A stretch of DNA of 64,000 nt from NCBI GenBank assembly GCA_034440635.1, contig JAOTON010001573.1, positions 1 through 64,000 on the forward strand. The letters are read 5' to 3'. Numbering within the stretch: position 1 is the stretch's first letter; the number at the start of each line of letters is the position of its first letter. Positions 1 through 11,328 of this stretch are shown here, one piece after another. Below the pieces are notes generated by a model. That model made no database searches. It saw only the letters and a list, made by a program, of their open reading frames with translations, and was not told the DNA's origin. Made by a program: the position numbers and the translations under genes. The stretch is from Lepas anatifera. Taxonomy: Eukaryota; Arthropoda; Thecostraca; Lepadidae.

Positions 1-540
1 GGCTCAAATCCCCGGCAGGGACAGTTTGATAACCTGACTCTCCCTCCCAACAGGATGAGTTGGCGACACCGTATAATCCCAAGGGGCTGGTGCGTCGTTT
101 TAAGGGAATGTTCAGTGCAGTGGCTGCGGCGCCCGGTGGCGGGACGATCTTGCCGCTGTACTCTCCTTCACCAGTGCCCGGCGCCCGCTTCCATTTCCAC
201 CTCTGCAAGTTGAGTGTGATCGAGCGAGTGAATCCACGTGTACATAAGGTTTGAGTGAGGAGATTTTGAAAGCTTTTACTAATTGCGATGGTGCATTGTG
301 AATCAAGCAAAACTTCGAAAACGTGGACTATAGTGAGTGATAACGCAGATTAACGGCATCAAAAGCCGAAGTGTTCGCTGTGGCATCTCATAGAGACTGT
401 ACAATCGAGCTTCATCATGTACCATCGCATTATTTACTCGCCATTTTAGTTCTACTGGCAATTTTGCAAGTTTTCTGCGCCTAGCCTGCCCAGCAGCGAA
501 GACCTAGCCGAGGCGCCGCCGGATGCCCTCCCAGCAAATC
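1..540. other. unassigned sequence
   Basis: I see no convincing gene, RNA or repeat boundary here. It lies just upstream of the endonuclease remnant of a CR1-like LINE and could be that element's ORF1 or 5' region, too decayed to recognise. Confidence 0.4.
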
Positions 541-1648
541 CTCTCTTGACCTCTACCTCATCCTCTCCTCGGGCAGTCCCGCTGCTAGCCCTAGATCCTG
601 CTATCCCTTTACCAGCCAAACCCACACCGCAAGCTGGTGAGACGGGCGGCCAACAAGTACGGAGGAGGCGACAGCGCCCCCGTGGCGGCAGGGGCGGAGT
701 TATTGGGTGGATTGGACCCCACGGAGCGCGGCGCGACAGAAGAATTCTCATAAGTCAACTGAACATTCCAGTCGTCATTGAAGCCGAAGCTCCTATGCGT
801 CACGCCATGACATATTAGAAGTTCACAAGTTTGATCTTCTGGCTCTCAGTGAAACATGGCTGACACCAGACACTTGCCATCTAGTTGCTGCAGATAGGTG
901 GTTACCGACTTTACCGAAACGATCGTCCTGCGTCCCGATACGATTACCCAAAGGACATGGTGGTGTCGTTATTCTTGCCAAAGACAGTTTAAACATCAGA
1001 AACCATTCCCAGGCCGATGACCAAATACTATGGCTTCGTCAAATCTCGAGATAATCTGGGCTTTGGTACGAGTTAGCGAGAGCAAAGTATGCTTTTTGCC
1101 TCCATATACCGACATCCAACCAAACTCTTGCTCAGGTCTCTGCTGATTGCGACGACCTCCAGGAGCAGATACAGTTCATGCTCATGACTCATCCCGGAAC
1201 AGCACTTGTCATTTACAAGCGATCTGAATGCATGCATATTGAAGAGAAGGAAGTTAGCGTGATTCGGCAACGGCTCCCGATTACGGCAACTCGATCAGGC
1301 ATACAATCCACATCTTGTAATACCACCGAAACCAACCTCTAGACCAGCCCGCTCTTTCACTGATTGTGACGTTATCTTTACCAATCAACCGAGCAAAATC
1401 ATAAAAAGCTGGCGTCACATCGTGCCGTCAAGGCGGACCACACGATTATGCACCAGAGTGATAATGCGCGAAGCCATCCCGCCAAACAAGAACAGCGTCC
1501 GACACTGGAAGTACGGAGACTTCGCTAGACTCGACGCGAGTGCCTTTAACTGACTCTGGCGAACTACAACTGGGATGGTGTTTTTACCTCGATTGGTCCC
1601 TGCTGCCAGAGTGCGATACCTTCACCCAGAGTTTTACATCACTACTAG
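541..1648 (+). pseudogene. CR1-like LINE, endonuclease part (decayed)
   Basis: Remnant of the apurinic/apyrimidinic-type endonuclease of a non-LTR retrotransposon. Around 820-1060 the + strand reads a typical 'LLALSETWLTPDT' stretch followed by a 'GHGGVVILAKD' stretch. Around 1360-1550 it reads 'DVIFTNQPSKII' and then 'WKYGDFARLDASAFN', the usual end of the endonuclease and start of the linker. The reading frame is broken by stops and shifts, so this is a dead copy. The same element appears to continue at 2,719-4,918 with the linker and reverse transcriptase; a 1.07-kb MITE sits between the two parts. CR1/L2-type is inferred from the downstream reverse transcriptase, which lacks an RNase H domain. 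Confidence 0.6.
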
Positions 1649-2718
1649 CCCCGCGCCCCACCGGGGAGTCGGGCGCCACCTTCGCCCCACCGGGGAGGCC
1701 ATCGATAGCCCCCACTCTAACTCGAGAAATATGGGCGTTAGCGCATGTCTGCAAAATGGAATAGAAAGCTTGCGTGAATTCGGTAGAGAAATGCCTTCAG
1801 CATGTTTTAGTGCTCAGGTCAATGGTTTTGACCTCCAGAGAGGGTCAAATTAGGGTCAAGATCGGCTATCTTTCACTCAAATATGCAATGATTGAGCAAA
1901 CTGGGCATAACTCTTATGTCATTAGAGCTATTGAGAGCCTGGTAAAGTACATTTGATAGCAAATTGCCAGTACTTTTTCCACTCATGTGGAACGTGAAGA
2001 CCTCCCGCCCAGTGGTTTGACCTCCAGAGGGTCACCTCGGTGAGCCTAATATGACCCTGAGGTCACGAAAGGTCAAGAAAGTGACCTTGCCGTATATCAA
2101 ATGAAAGCCAGTGACAAGACAAACACGATGGGTGTTTGTTTCACCGCTCCCTAGCTTAATTAGGTCAAAAGTTATTGCCAAAATACTGTTTTTGACCTCT
2201 GGTGACCTTCTGGATGACCTTGGAAAAGTCCAAGGTCAGAATATGACCCCTGGGATCCGTGAAAGGGTGTCCAAAACGTTGTTCACTGAGTAGTCTGGTA
2301 TTTTGCAATCCCATTTTTGTGGCTTTTATATCATGAAACAACTTTTCCCTATGCTTTTCCAATGGGAGAGGTCGCCCCTCGTGTTACCTGACCTCAGGGC
2401 ACGGAATCGAAAAATCCCGGATATACACCTTATAGACCCTGGAGGGGTTATGAAGTATAAGGAAGTTTCAAATCGATCTGACTTTGAAATGTGAAGCTCT
2501 AACAGAGCTCTAAAGTGAAGTGAGGTGACCTTGGATTTGACCTCGTCTGGTGACCTGACCTTGCCACGGTGACCCGGGGTAAAAATGTCAGGGATGATGG
2601 GAAAAATGATGCAGTGAGAGGTAGAACCTCTCAACTGCGGTGCTGCCGCCTCGTCGTTTTTCTGCTATCCCGGAAAAACCTTAGGGGGCCATCGGTGGCC
2701 CCCGGTGGGCGACGAGGG
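1649..2718 (+). mobile_element. TTAA/CTAG-type MITE with AGGTCA clusters, copy 1
   Basis: Non-autonomous DNA element of about 1.07 kb. The left end begins CCCCGCGCCCCACCGGGG and the right end is its imperfect inverse, each with a subterminal palindrome related to GGGGGCCATCGATGGCCCCC. The same sequence recurs at 17,810-18,828, at 23,166-24,212 (inverted), partly at 46,526-47,074 (inverted) and as a fragment at 22,975-23,127. This copy is flanked on both sides by CTAG, whereas copies 2 and 3 are flanked by TTAA. The inside has no coding frame but many AGGTCA/TGACCT hexamers. TTAA target plus ends starting CCC suggests the piggyBac superfamily (inference). Confidence 0.75.
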
Positions 2719-4918
2719 CTAGACACCGTCGCGCCCCTAAACAGACCCGCCCACCGCCACCGTCAGCCCCGCGTGTGACCGAGCGGACCCGGGAGCTGCT
2801 GGCCTTGCGCAGGGCCGCGCATGCCCAGCTGGTCCAACCTGCCCGGGTGCAGTACAAGAGCCCTGTTCAGCTGTCCAGCACCAGTTTTGTCAGCAGGGAC
2901 CTCCCTAGCCACTCCTCCAGGAAAGAAATATCAGCGCCATAATCGCCTCTAGTTTGATTGGTAAGCAAAAGGAACTTCAACCTTTATACCATTAAAAAAT
3001 ATTAGGCTGCCCTTTCATGTGCACTTGCTATTTTTCATCAGCGCAAACAGCTTGAGCCCATCAGCCCTAAAACCTCTAGAACAAGTTCCCGGGAGAGGCT
3101 ACAATCACTGTGACGTAGGCGCAACACGGCCCGTTGATTGGTGCTGATAAAACTGTTAGCTGACAAGGTGGAACAGGGCTAAGGAGTTGAACCGCCAGTG
3201 CCGTGCCTTGCAAACGTAGGGACAGTCGGGAACATCTGGAGCAGCAGCTCACTGAGGCCGGCCCTGGCGGAGCTTGGAGTGTATTGCGACCTATTATAGG
3301 CAGCAAGAAAACCACCACTACAGTGCCGAACGTTACACCTGACGCCATCAATAACTATTTTGTAAATGTCGGCCCTAAGAACCGCCGCGAGTGTACCACC
3401 CCCACTTCAGCATTTACCTGTTCGATTTGCCTCGTGTGCCAGCTTGCAGTTTTAAAGTGAGCTCTGTTATCCGCTGACGACCTGTGCATTTGTCTAGGGT
3501 CCATGAAGCGTTCCTCTTTCTCTGGATATTTTTGGTTTTAGTATATCACCTTTTTCAGAAGTTCTTTTACGGTATTCAACATGTTTTGCTTGACATTCTT
3601 AACTCTAGTTTTACCACCGGAATTGTCCCTCGACAGTGGAAACACGGTATTGTTGTACCAATTCCGAAAGGGAGACACTTCCGATCCATCAAATTGGCGC
3701 CCTATTACAACTTTACCTGCGGTCGCAAAAATCGCCGAGCGCTTGAGTGCACAGGCAGCCGAGTACCCTACTTTAAATGAGCGAGGACTTTTTTCTAAAA
3801 CGCAGCACGGTTATAGGAAAAATCATTCCACAGAGACAGCGCTCACTATGGTGACTGACCAGGCATACCGGGCTATGGATGACGGAAAAATCTCGATTCT
3901 CGTATTATTGGACCTGTCCAAATGTTTTGACGTCATTAGCCACGCCAAATTACTAACAAAATTTGAGTTATACGGGGTTAACATTCATTGGTTTCAAGAC
4001 TACCTAAAAACCACCAGCAACAAGTCAAATTCGTTTCACAGGGATCCAAGATTTTGTCGAAACCTCTTCCGAACACTTGTGGTGTTTTTCAAGGCGGATC
4101 TACCTCTTGTCTCATGTTCTCTATCTTTGCAAACGAACTAAGTCTGTACGCTGAGAAGTCTTCAATTGTTCAACTCGCCGATGATACACAGCTGTTAATA
4201 TCAGGCCACAAAGTAAACTTCCCTTCCATGATTTCATCTCTTGAAAAAGATCTGTCCGTCCTGCTAAATTGGTTCTCTCAAAATTCATTGAAAATTAACG
4301 CATCCAAAACGCAGGTCATGGTTATAGGTACCAGAGACATGCTCAAGGACCTTCCACGGGTGAGCATACGTGTGGGTGACACCGTCGTAACTGAATCTCG
4401 TGAAGTGGAAAACCTCGGAATTTATATGGACCGTCACCTTTCTTTTTCAAAACCATATCGATCGCATGACAGCCAAATGCACAGGAGTCCTCATTGCACT
4501 TACTCATGCGCGCCACCTTATTCCAAAGTCAGTTCTGAAACAAGTCGTGGAAATCCTTGTCATATCTGTCATTAGATATTGTATTTCTATTTATGGTACA
4601 TGCGGATCCTCACAATTGCATCGAGTTCAAAAACTTATAAATTTAAGTGCCCGTGTAATTACCGGAAAGCGCAAGTACGATCATATCTCTCACGATGTCA
4701 AGCAGCTTGGTTTGCTCAGTGCTCATCAACTTACTGAGTACCATCAACAGTGTCTTGTACGAAATATTGTGACCACTGGCGAGCCCCAGGCTCTGAGAAC
4801 GATGTTTGAATATGTCAATCACCATCATGACACTCGTCAAGTAGGCGACCCGGGCCCCCACGCACGAAGACGAACGCTGGAAAGCGCAGGCAAGCTTTGC
4901 ATGTGCAGCCCGCCATAA
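2719..4918 (+). pseudogene. CR1-like LINE, linker and reverse transcriptase (decayed)
   Basis: Continuation of the LINE after the MITE. 2,776-2,900 reads a linker ('TRELLALRRAAHAQ'). 3,203-3,380 reads 'GGAWSVLRPIIGSKK' and 'DAINNYFVNVGP', typical of the stretch between endonuclease and RT. From about 3,480 the RT follows in several frames: 'VPIPKG', 'NWRPITTLP', 'TQHGYRKNHSTETAL', 'LLDLSKCFDVISH', then 'CGVFQGGSTSC' and the catalytic 'LADDTQLL' (about 4,175), then thumb and C-terminal parts to 4,918. At least three frameshifts are needed to read it through, so it is inactive. Absence of RNase H and the ADDT catalytic box fit the CR1/L2 group. Confidence 0.75.
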
Positions 4919-5143
4919 TGCTTTTCCGCCTGAAGTACGCCACTCTGCGACTTAATCCTGCTTCAAACACGGCTTGTTGAGGATTTTAAGAGGTGATGTT
5001 TGAATGTCCGAATTTACGAATGTATAGGGTTTGCCTACACTTTTACTATGTCAAGCATGTTTTACAGTACCGCTCATTTTTTCTTACTTGACGCGGTGCG
5101 TGAAAAGCCTCGTTCTGTGGGATGTGCCTAAATAAACTGACTA
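4919..5143. other. probable LINE 3' flank, nothing else recognised
   Basis: Follows the RT stop region. It contains an AATAAA hexamer near 5,131, which may belong to the LINE 3' end. No further feature is supported. Confidence 0.3.
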
Positions 5144-5588
5144 GGTATGTGACACCTTTATAACGTGATTTTGACTGAGATGGCCAAGCTGTAAAGCATG
5201 CCGGAAAACCTGGTACTCAATATATCATTTGTCTTGAGACTCGAAGCTTCCGCAGATAAAAGCTAAAACCTACCTGAAATGTACCCCTCATGTACCGTGA
5301 GCAGCAGGCCACAGTTGTCAGTTGTTGGTGTGACGACATATGCTGACGTCACGGTGAGTATCCAGCCAATCGAAGCCCTTGAAGCCTATTGAATACGGTA
5401 GTGGTTACCAGACCATGACATCATCCACAGGCAGATATCTATTTTTCCCCTAGAAGCGGATTTTAGAAAATCAAAATATTGAGCTTATTGTACATTTTCA
5501 GAGAAATCATGGACGTTTCCATGATTTTCGGCTAAAATACCCCTAATTACACTAAATTCAGGATTCGACCAAGGTGCCACATTCCCTT
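5144..5588 (+). mobile_element. TA-type MITE, copy A
   Basis: Degenerate left end and good right end (GGTGCCACATTCCCTTT). It shares most of its body with 27,140-28,220 (without the insertion found there), including the stretches near 'GCCGGAAAACCTGGTACTC' and 'TTTCCATGATTTTC'. Its left part is also shared with 10,805-11,084. No coding capacity. Confidence 0.6.
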
Positions 5589-6003
5589 TAAACGTCAACA
5601 ATTTCCAAAGTTGTTAAGGTTCAAAACCCGAGAAATCCCACTATCTTCAATACAAGGGGGTGACCAGGAAAGGATCAGAGGGTGCCTTGGCCTCTCAGCA
5701 GCTGCCCGGGTATCCAGTGCATCCGCCTGGCTACGGATCGGGTGCAAATGGATCCGACGCTTTGATGTTGGTAACCAAGTTACCGTGCTGCAAGGATACT
5801 GACAACAATGCATCGTGAAGTCAATGGAGACTTCAACGCCGTCTTACTGAAAACATGCCTTCAGAAAAGGCCGTCCTGCGCCCATTAAACGTGGATTCAT
5901 CGGATCGGTTTTGCTTGCGTCATGTTTGCAACATATCATGACATAATAAAATCATTACTCTTTATCCGAAATCGGAAATTATTTTCTGACGACTTGGTCT
6001 ACT

Positions 6004-7983
6004 GATGAGTGATGCTGTGTTTTACCGATATGGGTAAGACAACGTGCGGGTTATTTTTCTTGCTTGAGAGGTGGCTCAATGCTTGCCCTTTTTCTACCGA
6101 TGGTCTTCCGGTTGCATTTGGGGCCAGAAAACGCTTTAGCTTTCGCATAGAGACTGAGAAGTTCCTTTTTGAAGCAGAGGTAGGTAAAGGGAAGGGGCTA
6201 AGAGGGCTCAAGCCCCTTCCACACCATGAAATGTCAGAGTGCCTAAAGTAAATGCGTAGTCGGATGCTGTCCAGACACTATGGCGGGGAGGCGCGAGCGC
6301 CCAAGCTTCCTCCGCTCCCCCGAAATGAAGTCCTGGATCTGCCGCTGTTGTAAAGACGTAATCCGAGTCTCGTTATACCCTTGTAAGAAGCCTTGCAACA
6401 CCATTGTTCCCTCCCCGTTACGCACTGGTAAAGCGGTTGTGTAAGCAAGGTTCTAATCTCGTCACGCTCTTGCAGGAAGGCTGCGGTTGCGTACAAGGCA
6501 GACACAAGGCTTTGTTCTACCCTTGTTATGGGGTTATCATGACCCAGTAGAGGGCTTGTGGGGACGTTGTCAGCCATTGTCTTTGCCATGTAGGTTAACC
6601 ATAGTTAAGTTACAAGGTTTGTACAACGTCTTCTAGCAACCCTTGTCGTACTATGGTTCTACCATTGTTCTACATGTTTTTTCCTTGTATTTCCCTTGTT
6701 TTCGTGGCACGGATTTTGAACGTACAAGCTTTGCGTTTTACCCTAGTAATTTTCCATGTAAACAAGGGTCTGACAAGGCTTGCTCTTGTAAAAATTTCTT
6801 TCTGTGTGGAAACAGATTACGTGCCTATACTCTTCCCGGGTGCTTGGAAAGGCGACAGAATACCCTAGCTGACCAAAAAGGCACTTAATTGTCAAACAAT
6901 AGCTTAAATCGCTACATGCAGTCTAGTTCCATCTAGGCTCAACGGCGTAGGAGCACTAAATTTCGAGCGGCACGGCCCAAAGAGGGTACACCACCTGGCA
7001 ATCAAAAGGGCACCCCGGCACCGATGGGGGGCACGTGCCCCTGTGCCCACCCCTGGCTGCGCCCCTGATGGTGGGGTCTGAGCCACCGCTTTGACGGGGA
7101 AGGTAACCAGCAGCCTAAGATCTCAGGTACTACGCTAGCTAGCAAAAATATATAGACTGCGCTGGATAGCCCATCAAATTGTCGAAAGAAAGCACACAGA
7201 AAGGAATTTTTACAAGGGCAAACCTTGTCAGACCCTTTACATGGAAAATTACTAGGGTAAAACGCAAAGCTTGTACGTTCAAATTCCATGCCACGAAAAC
7301 GAGGGAAATGCAAGGAAAGACCATGTAGAACAATGGTAGAACCATAGTACGGCAAGGGTTGCTAAACACGTTGTACAAACCTTGTAACTTAACTATGGTT
7401 AACCTACATGGCAAAGACAATGGCTGACAACGTCCCCACAAGCCCTCTACTAGGTCATGATTTCCCCATAACAAGGGTAGAACAAAGCCTTGTGTCCGCC
7501 TTGTACGCAACCGCAGCCTTCCTACAAGAGCGTGACGAGATTATAACCTTGCTTACACAACCGCTTTACCAGTGCATAACGAGGAGGGAACAAGGGTGTT
7601 GCAAGGCTTCTTACAAGGGTAAAACGAGACTCAGATTACGTCTTTACAACAGCGGCAGATCCAGAACTTCATTTCGGGGGGAGCTTGGGCGCTCGCGCCT
7701 CCCCGCCATAGTGTCTGGACAGCATCCGACTACGTATTTACTTTAGGCACTCTGACATTTCATGGAGTGGAAGGGGCTTGAGCCCTCTTAGCCCCTCCCT
7801 TGTACCTTCCTTTGCTTCAAAAGAAACTTTTAAGTCTCTATGCGAAAGCTAAAGCGTGTTCTTGCCCCAAATGCAACCGGAAGACCATCGGTAGAAAAAG
7901 GGTAAGCATTGAGCCACCTCTAAAGCAAGAAAATAGCCCGCACGTTGTCTTATCCATATCGGTAAAACACAGCATCACTCATC
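6004..7983. mobile_element. fold-back element with 0.8-kb inverted arms
   Basis: Two long arms, about 6,004-6,808 and 7,193-7,983, are inverse complements of each other over almost their full length. Both outer ends read GATGAGTGATGCTGTGTTTT inward. The arms are rich in the motif ACAAGG and its complement. Open frames of 60-120 codons occur in both arms but match nothing I recognise and are mirror images, so I do not call genes. The 384-bp spacer contains a piece resembling a hAT-type terminus (about 7,020-7,065). No target duplication was found by eye. Confidence 0.7.
6809..7192. other. spacer of the 6-8 kb fold-back element
   Basis: Sequence between the two arms. Near 7,020-7,065 it contains CACGTGCCCCTGTGCCCACC followed by CTGGCTGCGCCCCTG, a pattern like the ends of the hAT-type MITEs elsewhere in this window. 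I could not find the partner end, so this is a fragment at best. Confidence 0.35.
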
Positions 7984-9541
7984 CGGCGCCGATCCATCTT
8001 AAACACCAACAAGATCACATTGGAACTCAACTCACCCTATTTTTCAAACGGGCCCATAAGGCAAACACAATTAGGTTCTACCCACTACAGGTACCTAAGC
8101 CATATGATCAAATAGTCTGTGCTCGTTTGACACGAAAATATGAGCCTTAATACCAATATGGCATACATGCCTGAAGTAACCACATACCTACTTACCTGGA
8201 CCTGGATTGACCATTCCAAAATGCCTCACTTTTCAACTATTGGAACAGAGAACAATACTTTCCATTCGCAGATCACTGACAAATATTCCAGACAGCTTCC
8301 AAAGCTCCACGATTGATTAAAATAAGTCACATTTATTTTAACCTACACAACATGCGTGCCAGGCCACTGTGTATTGCCACGGGTAAACAGAAAGCAAGAT
8401 GGCGACCGTAACCCGAGCAGGTATTTGAAACCATAGTCAAACGACAATGACCGAGCAAGGGTGCAACAACGCCCTAGCTTTACCTACCAGCTACTTACAA
8501 TGCCACTACAACGCCTAGTATTCAGTTAGTGCAGACTTGGTGCGCAAGCAAGTGATGAACCAGGAATGAACGAGGCGCGCACTATTGTGGCACAAGGCAA
8601 GGTTGTCATTCCGTAGTAATTGCATTGCTTTATGCTAGTGACGTAACCAGGGTTGTTTTACTTCGGTAATTGAACTACGGTGCAACTATTGTTCTGCAAT
8701 GGTAAACCTTGTAGAAACACAATTTGAAGCTTGTACCTTGTAATAAATTATTTCTGTGCATTTGAAGCGTTTCTTTGTGTGGTCAAATTCAAGATCACTG
8801 GAGGTTAAGGCATGCCACCATAGGGATAACGTGTAAATAAAGGCTTTCAGTCATTACATCTGAACTAGTAAAGGTAGAACAACCCAATATAGATCATTGG
8901 AATCTTCACAGCAAGCGAGATCGACTGATATATTCTATGACCTTGCTATGTCAAATCAGGTCAAATATAGGATTTGACCTGACATCAGGTCAAGGTAAAT
9001 GTAGGATAAAATGCATATCATTAGAACTGCGGAAATGAGGCAAACCTAGCGCTGTAATAATAAACGCTCTACCGCCATCCATTTTGAGTTATTCAGTTCA
9101 ATAAGTTCTTATCGCTCGAGAGTATATTTGATTGAAAGATTGATAAATGTCAAAAAAACTGGCAAAATTCTCATTATAGTGCAAGTAATAGTTCGTGAGA
9201 GCTCAATAGAAATAAGATTGGACATTTCGTGACAATTTCGAAACCTCGAAATTTTTCATACCACGCAAGTTCTTCTGAAGCTATTTGATTTTTCCTCGAA
9301 GTCGCGTAACAATCCTCACTCAGAGTCACTCCTAATTTGGATGGCATTCAAAATAACCCGCGCCCCGGTGGGCCTCCGAGCCACCTTCGCCCTGTGTACG
9401 GATGGTGTTACCAGGTAGCGCGTACGGGTAACCGGCGGGCTGTGTGGAGCGGGGCCCGACCAACTGGACTGTGCGTTTAGGTGCATGAGCGGAAACAGAC
9501 AATGACGATGTGAAGTGAGCTATTATAGGCATATGGAGGGT
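7984..9541. other. unassigned sequence with a small AGGTCA cluster
   Basis: No gene is recognisable. At about 8,935-9,000 five AGGTCA/TGACCT hexamers occur within some 70 bp, outside the MITE family described elsewhere. CAAGG motifs near 8,455-8,720 echo the neighbouring fold-back element. Confidence 0.35.
9533..9541 (+). repeat. 9-bp target-site duplication, left
   Basis: ATGGAGGGT here is repeated exactly at 12,327-12,335, directly outside the two ends of the fold-back element. Confidence 0.8.
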
Positions 9542-10546
9542 TAGGGTGTCCCAAAATTAAAAAGTTTTAAAAGTTGGTGCTTACCTTTCTTTTTCCCGTT
9601 GAGTGTGACCTGAAACGAAATTGTGCAAAAAATCAGGTATTTAAATTAATATTTGACCCCAGCGCAAATCGCTTGAAGTTTTACCCATAGCTCCCTATGG
9701 AGACTGCAACGCTTACACGAACTAATACACGAACTATTTCGGTATTTCCATCGTAATGCGGGACTACAGCGTAGTGTGTCTTATATTTTCTTCTCTTTTT
9801 GGCTATGTTTTGTAAGAACTATCTTTTATCTATTGTTTACATGGCATTCCGACTTATTTCCACTACAATTAGGTACTTCACGTTCTTTGTTTTACATAGA
9901 ACCATATTGTGTTATAAGGTACACAACCCTGATCCGAATATCTGGTTGTTTTCCTTGTATGGTCAGGCAAAACACTGTTTTATAACATTATTATTGATCC
10001 CTAGACTAGAAAGGCACAGTTTCAAGACACATACGCGCTATTCAATATGGAACAAAAGTTCATTGCTACATATAAACATCCTTCTGGAGGGTACCTGGCC
10101 AGAGGTGTACGCCAGAACTGATTTCCTAGTGTCGGGAAACGGCTGGTGGCGATGCTCTACAACTTGCAGTAGGTGCTGTTGGCCAGTGGTGGTTGGGGGG
10201 GAATACATTCCCCCAAAACAGAAAATCTAGGGGCAATACTATGTTTGCACCCCTCCCCAAAGCTGTCGACCTCGTTTTTGCCCGGACTCATTTTTAGTCT
10301 ACAAGCAAGATTTTGGTGCTTGAACTCTCAACTTTAAACACAGCCACCCATCTTCAATGCAAAAATTGAGCCCTGGATAGCAAAACAAGCATCTTGTGGC
10401 TACAGCTTTGACCCGGCGACGTTTTTTTATTCTGCTTATCGACTCTTCAGCTTACCTCCACAGCTTACCGCTTAGTTAAATTGTGGTATGCTATCACCCA
10501 GTGACGTTTTTTCTCATCGACTTTGGCTTGTCCCCAAACCTGCCGG

Positions 10547-10798
10547 CTAAATCCGCCACTGCTGTCGGCTCTCCTCATTCTTAGTAAGGCAACCAATATA
10601 GTAATTTATCAGCCTAGCCCCTCTCTCTGCTGGGTTGTTCGCCAACTGCAGGTTTCGTATGAAGGCCTCCAGCCTATCGTAACCTGGGATACCGTCCCAT
10701 GGCGGGCACTCAGCCAGAAATGACGTGTCAACCGACAGGCTTTCAAACATGGGATGGAACTGCGCGCCCACAAACTTATCCAGCGTCAGATCCTCCAT
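10547..10798 (-). pseudogene. fragment of an uncharacterised metazoan transposon-like protein
   Basis: An 83-codon open frame in the left arm, mirrored on the + strand in the right arm at 11,116-11,328. It reads 'DKFVGAQFHPMFESLSVD', then 'FIRNLQLANNPAERGARLI', then 'LTKNEESRQ'. From memory, a 'NDxAERGVxLI...KDEExRQ' block is common in large uncharacterised proteins of many animal genomes that behave like mobile elements. I infer that this is the C-terminal part of such a gene, captured and duplicated in the fold-back arms. It is far too short to be functional. Confidence 0.4.
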
Positions 10799-10804
10799 GC
10801 CCTA

Positions 10805-11084
10805 AAGGGAATGTGGCACCTTCATAACGTGATTTTAACTGAGATAGCCAAGTTGTAAAGCAAGTCGGAAAACCCAGTACTGCCACCCGGTGTTGGACGC
10901 TGTTGTATCGAAGGAAATCACCTGGACATTGTCCTTGAGGGTACATTTCCGGTAGTTTTTAGCTTTTCTCAACGGAAATTTTGAGTTTCAGGACAAATGA
11001 TATATTGAGTACCGGGTTTTCCGACTTGCTTTACAACTTAGCTATCTCAGTTAAAATCATGTTATGAAGGTGGCACATTCCCTT
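10805..11084. mobile_element. TA-type MITE at the centre of the fold-back
   Basis: Starts AAGGGAATGTGGCACCTT and ends with its inverse, with TA directly outside both ends. The left part is shared with the copies at 5,144-5,588 and 27,140-28,220. The TA target fits a Tc1/mariner-type non-autonomous element (inference). It lies exactly where the two fold-back arms would meet. Confidence 0.65.
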
Positions 11085-11115
11085 TAAGGCATGAAGGATC
11101 TGTCGCTGGATAAGT

Positions 11116-11328
11116 TTGTGGGCGCGCAGTCCCATCCCATGTTTGAAAAGCCTGTCGGTTGACACGTCATTTCTGGCTGAGTGCCCGCCATGGGACGGTG
11201 TCCCAGGTTACGATAGGCTGGAGGCCTTCATACGAAACCTGCAGTTGGCGAACAACCCAGCAGAGAGAGGGGCTAGGCTGATAAATTACTATATCGGCTG
11301 CCTTACTAAGAATGAGGAGAGCCGATAG
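11116..11328 (+). pseudogene. mirror copy of the AERG-motif protein fragment
   Basis: Inverse duplicate of 10,547-10,798 in the right arm. It shows the same 'FLAECPPWDG' and 'NNPAERGARLI' stretches and differs by a few substitutions. It is not an independent gene. Confidence 0.4.

Noticed and set aside
6278..6589. 103-codon frame in the fold-back arm, with a mirror in the other arm
   Set aside because: The mirrored copies give it apparent conservation, but the sequence resembles nothing and the frame differs at both ends; duplication explains the similarity.
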